Part shown: one piece after another, positions 58,036 through 64,000 of the stretch
How the letters are laid out: every line of letters starts with the position of its first letter
Numbering within the stretch: the stretch's first letter is position 1
Assembly (NCBI RefSeq): GCF_000960475.2
Contig: NZ_JZDQ02000008.1
Coordinates: forward strand, 62,001 to 126,000
Direction of reading: 5' to 3'
DNA length: 64,000 nt
DNA from: Nocardioides luteus
GTDB lineage: Bacteria > Actinomycetota > Actinomycetes > Propionibacteriales > Nocardioidaceae
Made by a program: the position numbers and the translations under genes
Notes under the pieces: model-generated
Databases searched by the model: none
Told to the model about the DNA's origin: nothing
Seen by the model: the letters and a program-made list of their open reading frames with translations, nothing else

Positions 58036-59040
58036 TTACAAGACTATATTCGGAGATAAGGCTTCAAGCCCCTGCGACAAACTCCAAGCTAGGCCGCGAA
58101 ACTCCGCTATCGCGCGCCGGAGGTAAGCGGCTGACACGTCAAGCTCGTCACCCTCTACAAGCTTTCCTTGATTGGCGGCAAGACATTGCAGGTACTGGTT
58201 ACTGACGCGACCGCCATGATGAACGAAGACGTTGCGTCGTTCCACGATCTCGTGTACTGTCTGCAAGTTGCCTTTGTCCCCGAGAAGGCTCGCGAAAAAC
58301 TTCTGGTAGCCCGGAAAGCCCTCTCGGGCTAGCCGGCTCAGCTTGTCGTTGACAATCGCTGAGCGTAGGTCGTCCAAGTTTTGGGCATCAAGAACGTCGC
58401 GACTGCTGAACTGTCGGTTCACGTTGCGCAGAATTTGTGGACGCTGTTCGATTGCTGTCTTCGCAGAGAGTGACAGGAACGTGTCGAATGCAGCCACGAC
58501 CGCCATGAGGAGGCCACGCCTTAGCGATGGCCCCGGAGACCCGACATGAGCTAACCCCCGCCACACGCTGTTGAAGACCGCAGCTTTGTCAAGATCGCCA
58601 GGTATTAGCGGGTCAAGAGCAGTGCGTAGTTGGGCTTCCCAGGCCTCGTCGTCGAGGTCCACTTCCATGAAGAATACAACTTCAAATCGCGTAGATTTCG
58701 GGTCTGTAGCTGGTTCGGTGTCCTCGATTATCTCGATCACTCGTTTGTCGCGGGGGTCGCTGAACGACTCTCTCAAGACTTTGGTCTGGTGTCGACCGAT
58801 GGCTTGAGTAAACTTCTCCCTGACCGCATCTGGAAGAGGGTATTCAAGGCGGTCGACAACCCGGCGGATTCGATCGGTTGGGGAATCTTCGATCGCCAAT
58901 AAGCTGGAGGCACGTAGCACGTCCTCGAACGAACTTAGGTTCGCGTCGAAGGCTAAGTAAGTGTCGAGGGGGCCTGACATGGATGGCGGCGCCGGAACGA
59001 TCAATGGCAGCGCGTTCGGCGTAATCTTCTTCTCGTTCAT
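58036..59040 (-). CDS. HEPN-like domain protein of unknown function
   Basis: A 334-residue protein of unknown family. Near its end it has a strong HEPN-type motif R269-N270-x3-H274 in VERRNVFVHHGGRVS, the RNase signature of the HEPN superfamily, on a helix after another long helix (SLLGDKGNLQTVHEIVE). The start is taken at ATG 59040; a GTG extension to 59079 exists. The base composition is unusual for the window (32 of 60 G+C at 58381-58440), which suggests recent acquisition. Together with the neighbour on the same strand it looks like a two-gene defence unit. The target and trigger are unknown. Confidence 0.7.
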   Translation of the reverse strand: MNEKKITPNALPLIVPAPPSMSGPLDTYLAFDANLSSFEDVLRASSLLAIEDSPTDRIRRVVDRLEYPLPDAVREKFTQAIGRHQTKVLRESFSDPRDKRVIEIIEDTEPATDPKSTRFEVVFFMEVDLDDEAWEAQLRTALDPLIPGDLDKAAVFNSVWRGLAHVGSPGPSLRRGLLMAVVAAFDTFLSLSAKTAIEQRPQILRNVNRQFSSRDVLDAQNLDDLRSAIVNDKLSRLAREGFPGYQKFFASLLGDKGNLQTVHEIVERRNVFVHHGGRVSNQYLQCLAANQGKLVEGDELDVSAAYLRRAIAEFRGLAWSLSQGLEALSPNIVL

Positions 59041-59362
59041 GGCAGCAAGAGTGTCATGGCCATCCAGAATGCACCGCACATCAGCAGATCCCGGGGCTCA
59101 AAGGACCTCGAGCAGCCGGCGGTAAGCCGAAACCTGCAGAACTGCACTGGTCGCAGGGTGTGCGACCGTTTCGGGCTGCGGCGCAACCCGTCGATGTCTG
59201 GACCCGCTGCTCTCGTGGGGACGTTCGAAGGTGTCTCCCTCAGAATTGGGGCGCGCTCGCAGAGGCTCCGGTTGTCTGCCTCAGTGAAAGTGGACCGAAT
59301 GACATGACAGTTCTAGTAGCCGCTTCGAGGGACGGGATGCATCGCGAGGCGCGACTGAAGGC
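59041..59362. other. Spacer between the two HEPN-like genes
   Basis: About 320 bases without a recognised gene. It contains the leader of the 334-residue gene and the 3' end of the 625-residue gene to the right. I see no obvious RNA or repeat. Confidence 0.35.
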
Positions 59363-61240
59363 TCAAGGGGTGTTGCCTCTTGGGGTTTGTCGCTGGAACG
59401 GGTTTGGCTCGCGGCTATCGTTCCCTTGACCCTTTCGCAAGCCTTCGAGAATGGCAGTTAGCCCGGCTGCGATCTCAGCCATGCCCGCAGCCAACGTAAG
59501 GTCTCGAACTTCCCTGAATCTGCGGACGCGCTCGACGACCCGCATATCCTTGGTTCCGTTGAAGACCAACATGGCGACGCCGCGCCACGTGTCGCCCTTC
59601 CAGACGGCCTCGCCGTCAATCCGAATCGTCGAGACAACTCGTGCGAGCGCGAGGACGTCGTCGACCTGGTTGGCTGAGGGTGGTCTTCGGGCGTATTCAC
59701 GGAACGGCTGTAGTGGGGCTTCCCAAGAGTGAGCGCTGCCGTTCGACGATTTGATGGCTGCCTGGGCGTGGGTTAGGTCCTCTGGGGATACGGCCGCGAT
59801 GGCCGCAGCGGCAGTCGACAACTGTTGCGGGTCGCCGATGGCGGCTATGCGAAGTACGGTGCCCTCCCGTTCGACGGTTGTGTCGCTAAGACCCAGGAAG
59901 CCGAGCATCAGGCAGATGACGCTGAACAGATCTCGCTCGGGAGTGTGTCGGGACAGCTCGAGCTCGATACCTTGAGTCGCTGTGGCGCGTGTTAGTGCCA
60001 TCATGAGGGACACTGCTGTTTGGAAGTAGCCCAGCACGGCATCAAGGAACTCGTCGATGCTAAGACGGAACTCCTCACCCGGAGACAAGTGGGTGATGAA
60101 GTGGTCGTCGACGATGTCGTAGTCGTAGTGAGCCGCCGCGTGGCGGACAGGCTCAGACAGGTTCTCCTCGAGGAGCAGGTCCGGCCAGCGCTGAATCGCG
60201 CGCTTGATGAGCTTGCCAGCACCCTGCTGGTGGAGGCGTTCATAGTCGGCGTCATCCGTCGCGAACATCGTGGCCAAGCAGTGGCGGATGATGCCGTCAC
60301 GACATTGCATAACTAGGTGAAGGGCGGTGGTCGCGGCCTCGAGGTCATTGCTCTCGTCGATGGTCGAAAGCTTGAATGCCGCGGTGGAGAACTGGGCGGT
60401 GACCACACCGTGCCTGGCCTGCCACTTCGGCGAGTTGCAGACAGGTTGGAGTTGGCCCATATCGCCTTCGGCGATGTCCGCGACTTCGAGCGCCTGCTCT
60501 AGATCAAAGAGGACCAGCATGAGGTGACGCATCAAGAGGAGATTTAGTCCGATTCCCATTTGCGCTGGATCAGTGGATCCGCCGGTCAATTTTCGAAGTC
60601 GTTCATCGAGGGTCGCCAACATCTCGTCGCCCCCTGCGGCGGCGCGCGCTGATTCGCCTATCTGACTGAACGCGGCGTGCCCGGCGAGCAAGCGTTCAAT
60701 TTCGCCGATCTCGTTCAACTTGTCGATCTCGTCGGCCGCGGCGTCGATCAACGGCTGCGCGCGGGCCTGCAAGTCCTGAGCAAGCAGGATCGTCTCCGCG
60801 CCGAGAGCTTCTGCAAAGATCCCATAGCCCTGGCGCAGAAGGCTTAGCGAACGCCCAAAGCTGCGGGCTCGATTGGTTCCCGGGCGTGGGTGACGCCGAG
60901 ACCAATGCGCTACTTGAGCGTCCAGCTTGGCAAACGCCTGAACAACCTCATGCGCATCTCGCCCTCTCCGAGCAGCATGTGACAACGCTTCGCGTATGTC
61001 TGCGATCAGCTTCGGGACCGACGCGATGGCGTCTGTGAGGTCGTCCTTGGCCGGCGGAAGTGGTACGTCGGCATCCAGAAGTTCTCGGAGGATCCTCCGG
61101 CGGCGTTCGAGGTCCGGCTGTGTCTCATGTCGACGGGGCAGGAGTCCGCATTCGGGACACGGCTGAGTCATCAGCCTGGTGCCACCGCACCTGTCGCATG
61201 TGATGCTTGCAAAAGACAGGCTCATCCTTCCTCGAGGCAT
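59363..61240 (-). CDS. Zinc-ribbon protein with a HEPN-like motif, unknown function
   Basis: A 625-residue protein of unknown family. It opens with a zinc ribbon, C15, C18, C28 and C31 (CDRCGGTRLMTQPCPECG), then a helical region. A motif R366-x4-H371 (EPVRHAAAHYDYDI) is again of the HEPN type and lies in a helical block. The rest shows no clear domain. ATG 61240 is preferred, with AAGGGAG upstream. Low G+C codon use contrasts with neighbours. Paired with the 334-residue HEPN-like gene on the same strand (about 320 bases apart). A defence or toxin role is inference from motif and context. Confidence 0.65.
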   Translation of the reverse strand: MPRGRMSLSFASITCDRCGGTRLMTQPCPECGLLPRRHETQPDLERRRRILRELLDADVPLPPAKDDLTDAIASVPKLIADIREALSHAARRGRDAHEVVQAFAKLDAQVAHWSRRHPRPGTNRARSFGRSLSLLRQGYGIFAEALGAETILLAQDLQARAQPLIDAAADEIDKLNEIGEIERLLAGHAAFSQIGESARAAAGGDEMLATLDERLRKLTGGSTDPAQMGIGLNLLLMRHLMLVLFDLEQALEVADIAEGDMGQLQPVCNSPKWQARHGVVTAQFSTAAFKLSTIDESNDLEAATTALHLVMQCRDGIIRHCLATMFATDDADYERLHQQGAGKLIKRAIQRWPDLLLEENLSEPVRHAAAHYDYDIVDDHFITHLSPGEEFRLSIDEFLDAVLGYFQTAVSLMMALTRATATQGIELELSRHTPERDLFSVICLMLGFLGLSDTTVEREGTVLRIAAIGDPQQLSTAAAAIAAVSPEDLTHAQAAIKSSNGSAHSWEAPLQPFREYARRPPSANQVDDVLALARVVSTIRIDGEAVWKGDTWRGVAMLVFNGTKDMRVVERVRRFREVRDLTLAAGMAEIAAGLTAILEGLRKGQGNDSREPNPFQRQTPRGNTP

Positions 61241-61498
61241 ACTCGTCTCCCTTCATCTGGTCTTGAGGCACAAGTCGTTTGGGGGGCCGCTGGTCGCGCT
61301 GTTGCCGATCCTGCTGCTGCATCGAGCACCTGGGTGGACGTAGGGATCACGCACCGACTTCACGCGCTGATCGGTCAGACCCTGTCGTGCGTCCATAGTC
61401 CCAGCGAGGGGAGTCAGCCGCGACGAAATTGAAGCGGATCCAGAGGCTCCCGCCCGCTCGTCGGCGGAGCCATACCGTTGCAGCGCGTCGTTCTGGGC
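61241..61498. other. Non-coding stretch left of the IS110 element
   Basis: About 260 bases between the zinc-ribbon gene start and the probable left part of the IS110 element. It holds the AAGGGAG ribosome site of the zinc-ribbon gene, but no gene that I can support. Confidence 0.4.
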
Positions 61499-61499
61499 T

Positions 61500-61722
61500 A
61501 CTAGAGGATTCCGGTAGGACCGGCGTCCGGCCAGACTCGGTCCAGGTGCCCGGTGGGCTCGCTCTCTATTGGGCTGCCCACCCGCCCGTGCGGGTGTGGC
61601 TCGATTCCGGTATGCAGCCCCCGGGCACCGCTGACGAGGCGTGGCTCAAGAGGGGACTGCCCAGCTCGTAGTAGCAATGCCCACCTCGCCGTCCCAACCG
61701 GAACGAGCGCAGGGAGTAGCGC
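61500..61722 (+). ncRNA. Candidate bridge RNA region of the IS110 element
   Basis: The non-coding end before an IS110-type recombinase gene is where bridge RNAs are encoded in this family. Here several stems are visible: CCGGT-AGG-ACCGG (61511-61523), CACCCGC-CCGT-GCGGGTG (61579-61596) and an enclosing GGTGCCCGG (61545-61553) with CCGGGCACC (61621-61629). The ten-base sequence GATTCCGGTA occurs twice (61507 and 61603), on either side of the first big stem, as would suit two loops with guide sequences. The exact ends are unknown. Confidence 0.45.
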
Positions 61723-62922
61723 ATGGAGCAGGTCGTCATCGGAGTCGATCCCCACAAGTTGTCCGCAACGATCGAGGTCGTCGACCACCAGGAGCAACTC
61801 CTCGGATCTGGTCGCTTCACCACCGATCAGGCCGGCTACGCCTCGATGCGCGCCTACGCCAAGGCCTGGCCGGGTCGAATCTGGGCAGTCGAGGGAGCCA
61901 ATGGTGCCGGGCGTCCACTCGCCCAGCGGCTCCTCGAAGCCGGCGAGCATGTCGTGGACGTGCCAGCCAAGCTCGCCGCACGTGTCCGGCTCTTCGACAC
62001 CGGCCACAACCGCAAGACCGATGCCCACGACGCCCACGCAGTCGCCATCGTGGCCGTGCGCACGACGAACCTGCGGGTGCTGAAGGTCGACGGCGCGCTC
62101 GAGGCAATGCGGATGCTCACCGACCGACGCGAAGCACTCACCAGGCGTCGGGTTCAAACCGTGTGCCGACTTCAGGCGCTGCTCGCAGAACTCCTGCCTG
62201 GTCAGGTCAAACGCGACATCACCACCGGTCAGGCCAAGGCCATGCTGGCCACGGTCCGCCCCAGGGACATCGCCGGAAAGACCCGCCGCCGCATCGCCGC
62301 CGAAGAACTCGCCGAACTGATCGCGGTCGAGGCGAAGATCAAGAAGGCCACCGCAGAACTCAAGGCGATGGTCCTGGCACGCGATTCACGGCTGATGGAC
62401 ATTCACGGGGTCGGTGCCGTGGTGGCCGCCAGAATCCTCGCCGACGTCGGCGACATCGCCAGGTTCGCCGACCGCAACCGGTTCGCGTCCTGGACCGGCA
62501 CCGCGCCGCTGGATGCCTCCTCTGGTGAGCAGAACCGGCACCGACTCTCACGTGCCGGGAACCGCCGGGTCAACCACATGATCCACATCGCCGCGGTCAC
62601 CCAGCTGCGCCTCGACACCGACGGACGCGCCTACTACCGGCGCAAGCGAGCAGCCGGGAAGAAGCCCCAAGAAGCGCTGCGATGTCTCAAGCGACGCATC
62701 TCAGACGCCATCTACAAGCAGCTCGTCAAAGATGCCGCACGCGCTTGTGAGGCGGACCCGGGAGGGCACTACGGGGCGTCTCAAGAATCCAGCGCGGTCG
62801 ACCTGCCCCCGCGAATCGACACTTCGGATCAGCCACTCCCGGACCCGCAGCCCCGACGCTACGCCGCACCGCCCGCCACCCGAAAGAGCCCGGTGGCCGG
62901 ACCCTTCGCAACCGCTGGTTGA
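61723..62922 (+). CDS. IS110 family transposase/recombinase
   Basis: A 399-residue recombinase with a RuvC-like DEDD domain: D9 in GVDPHK, E57 in AVEGANGAG, D100 and D103 in KTDAHDAHAVA. The C-terminal Transposase_20 domain contains LMDIHGVGAVVAARILADVG and the serine-bearing segment ASSGEQNRHRLSRAGNRRVN, which provides the catalytic nucleophile. The protein is about the usual length and appears intact. GGGAGTAGCGC precedes the ATG. The tail beyond residue 340 is proline-rich and dispensable-looking. It should move the element using a bridge RNA. Confidence 0.9.
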   Translation: MEQVVIGVDPHKLSATIEVVDHQEQLLGSGRFTTDQAGYASMRAYAKAWPGRIWAVEGANGAGRPLAQRLLEAGEHVVDVPAKLAARVRLFDTGHNRKTDAHDAHAVAIVAVRTTNLRVLKVDGALEAMRMLTDRREALTRRRVQTVCRLQALLAELLPGQVKRDITTGQAKAMLATVRPRDIAGKTRRRIAAEELAELIAVEAKIKKATAELKAMVLARDSRLMDIHGVGAVVAARILADVGDIARFADRNRFASWTGTAPLDASSGEQNRHRLSRAGNRRVNHMIHIAAVTQLRLDTDGRAYYRRKRAAGKKPQEALRCLKRRISDAIYKQLVKDAARACEADPGGHYGASQESSAVDLPPRIDTSDQPLPDPQPRRYAAPPATRKSPVAGPFATAG

Positions 62923-62981
62923 CAACAGAGGGGAGCCGGAAAGACGTACCTTTCCGCACGCGCTTGCCGTCAGTCAGGGCT

Positions 62982-63365
62982 TCAGCCGTCGAACCCTTCG
63001 GCGAGCTCCGCTGGGGCGGCGGCCAGCCGGGCATCGACCAGCAGGTCGCGTAGGTCGCCCGGGTCGATGACGCTCAGCTCGATGAGGACCGCGGGGTAGT
63101 TGTTGAAGTGCTCGATGGTGAAGACCCCGTCGATGCCGGCGGCGAGGACGCCTTCCTTCTCGTGCAGGTCGGCGGTGTTGACGGCGAGGATCGGCTGGGC
63201 GGGAGGGGTCTGGTCGCCGAAGCGTCTGATGTCTGCCTTGCTGAAGGGGCGGAGCCAGGCGATGCTCTTGCCGCGTACGGACCAGGTCGGGTGTCCGTGG
63301 CGCTCGCCTTCGGTGGCCTCGGGTAGCTCGGCGATGATCCGGGCGAGGTCTTCGAGCGTTGCCAT
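62982..63365 (-). CDS. MmcQ/YjbR family DNA-binding-fold protein
   Basis: A 127-residue protein of the MmcQ/YjbR family: MATLEDLARIIAELPEATEG, HGHPTWSVRGKSIAWLRPF and DLRDLLVDARLAAA are all typical. The CyaY-like fold is often predicted to bind DNA, but no clear function is proven. It lies right of the IS110 element and returns to high G+C, so it is probably part of the old chromosome. Confidence 0.88.
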   Translation of the reverse strand: MATLEDLARIIAELPEATEGERHGHPTWSVRGKSIAWLRPFSKADIRRFGDQTPPAQPILAVNTADLHEKEGVLAAGIDGVFTIEHFNNYPAVLIELSVIDPGDLRDLLVDARLAAAPAELAEGFDG

Positions 63366-63444
63366 TCCTGGAGCGTAACTCCCGGCGCTGCTCGATCGGA
63401 CCGGATCGGCCTAGCACGTGAGTAAGGTCGGTTCGGTGACCTCC

Positions 63445-63519
63445 ATGATCGACTCGGTCGTGCCGCGGATGGTGCGGAACCGGGCCGTGATGGTGAACCT
63501 GAAACTCACAGGAGGCTGA
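63445..63519 (+). CDS. Possible 24-residue leader or small protein
   Basis: The small frame MIDSVVPRMVRNRAVMVN, with six more residues, ends with TGA at 63517-63519, just one base before the next ATG. The ribosome site of the downstream gene (GGAGG at 63511-63515) lies in its last codons, so the two could be translationally coupled. It is too short to judge by homology. Confidence 0.3.
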   Translation: MIDSVVPRMVRNRAVMVNLKLTGG

Positions 63520-63520
63520 G

Positions 63521-63898
63521 ATGCGTCGCAAGTGGCTGTGGTTGCTGAAGAACACGCTCAACCGGGTGACGATCCGGGCGGCGCGCTCCGGGCACGGCCC
63601 GTTCTCGCTCGTGCGTCACGTCGGGCGGAAGTCGGGGAAGACGTACGAGACGCCGATCATGGTCGCGCGGGTGCCGGAGGGGTTCATCGCGGAGCTGACG
63701 TACGGCGAGGATGTCAACTGGTATCGCAACATCGTCGCCGCCGGTCGCTGTGAGCTGCTGGTCGACGGGCAGTGGCATCAGGTCTCCGCCATCGAGCCCT
63801 ATCCGTCCGCGGCCGGCCGGGACGCCTTCGGCTATCCGGCCAAGCTGGTGCTGCAGGTGCTGCAGCGGCATGAGTTCAGGCTGCTGCGTACGGGCTGA
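63521..63898 (+). CDS. Deazaflavin (F420)-dependent nitroreductase family protein
   Basis: A 125-residue split-barrel flavin/F420 protein of the DDN family. The pattern GPFSLVRHVGRKSGKTYETP carries the conserved G-R-x-S-G-K-x-Y segment, followed by NWYRNIVAAGRCELL. DDN-type enzymes use reduced F420 to reduce nitro compounds, quinones or, in this subgroup, unknown substrates. GGAGG lies six bases upstream of the ATG. It sits after the tiny frame at 63445. Confidence 0.9.
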   Translation: MRRKWLWLLKNTLNRVTIRAARSGHGPFSLVRHVGRKSGKTYETPIMVARVPEGFIAELTYGEDVNWYRNIVAAGRCELLVDGQWHQVSAIEPYPSAAGRDAFGYPAKLVLQVLQRHEFRLLRTG

Positions 63899-63914
63899 TC
63901 ATCGTCCACGTCGG

Positions 63915-64000
63915 TCAGGGTGGATCGATACGAACATCGCCGGGATGCTGAAGGGCCCAGGCGAGCCTGACGCGCTGACTTGGATCCATGTCGAGGTCGA
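63915..64000 (-). CDS. Partial gene at the right edge (C-terminal 27 residues)
   Basis: Leftward open frame entering from the right edge and ending with TGA at 63915-63917: DLDMDPSQRVRLAWALQHPG then DVRIDPP. It lies just beyond the deazaflavin protein gene and reads as a plausible C terminus, but it is too short for a family call. Confidence 0.35.
   Translation of the reverse strand, partial: DLDMDPSQRVRLAWALQHPGDVRIDPP

Larger units (their letters stand above)
61500..62924 (+). mobile_element. IS110-family insertion sequence (ends approximate)
   Basis: An intact IS110-type recombinase gene preceded by a structured non-coding region. IS110 elements lack long terminal inverted repeats and usually make no target duplication, so neither boundary can be fixed by sequence alone. 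Left and right limits given are the structured region and the end of the coding sequence. Confidence 0.65.

Noticed and set aside
61600-61612. GCTCGATTCCGG considered as a tRNA T-loop
   Set aside because: No acceptor stem, anticodon arm or CCA-like end is found around it. It belongs to the structured IS110 leader.

Overview
The window is high-G+C actinobacterial DNA. Mycothiol-type maleylpyruvate isomerase, a deazaflavin-dependent nitroreductase, a CGNR zinc-finger protein, an EACC1 conflict protein and frequent cgtacg words all fit a Nocardioides-like member of the Nocardioidaceae. The genus is an inference from gene content only.

Left part (1-18.7 kb): an aromatic-acid catabolic island. 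It holds a VanA-type Rieske oxygenase with its VanB-type reductase, a flavin ring hydroxylase, an alcohol and an aldehyde dehydrogenase, and a full gentisate route (gentisate 1,2-dioxygenase, mycothiol-dependent maleylpyruvate isomerase, FAH-family hydrolases). It also has an extradiol VOC dioxygenase, an AAHS-type aromatic acid transporter, an SDR, two FCD-GntR regulators and one IclR regulator. A shared 10-bp palindrome (GTGYRTRCAC) sits in front of five of its transcription units, with a near match before a sixth. A second, GenR-like motif (ATTCC-N7-GGAAT type) recurs in several of the same promoters. Sampled lines here are about 57-60% G+C, against 65-70% just to the right. The change falls near a frameshifted tyrosine-recombinase remnant at about 19.0-19.4 kb, so the island was probably acquired.

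Middle left (19.5-29.5 kb): a second aromatic module. A leftward operon encodes an extradiol dioxygenase, an FAH-family hydrolase, an acyl-CoA synthetase, a DoxX protein and an MhpA-like hydroxylase. Divergently transcribed are an unknown protein, a DyP peroxidase and a short catalase-like heme protein. A TetR regulator lies at the far end. The same palindrome (TGACRAAWTCGTCA type) is found in the divergent promoter and at tetR, so all three units are probably one regulon.

Middle (29.5-46 kb): mostly chromosomal genes: CGNR protein, histidine-kinase-like ATPase, PutP symporter, cold-shock protein with a structured leader and strong terminator, UBP zinc finger, YciI, DUF309, FAD oxidoreductase, a five-bladed tachylectin-2-like propeller, a glycosyltransferase, and a LysR / amidohydrolase / FAH / cyclase catabolic group. 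Small envelope proteins follow.

Right (46-64 kb): a conflict-type region. It has a 990-residue membrane protein with a calcineurin-like phosphoesterase domain, a caspase-domain membrane protein overlapping an EACC1 protein, a RemA-like protein, a phage-style SNF2 helicase and HrpB. Next is a visibly lower-G+C pair of unknown genes that both carry HEPN-like Rx4H motifs, then an IS110-family insertion sequence with a candidate bridge-RNA region. The window ends in ordinary genes (YjbR/MmcQ, deazaflavin oxidoreductase).
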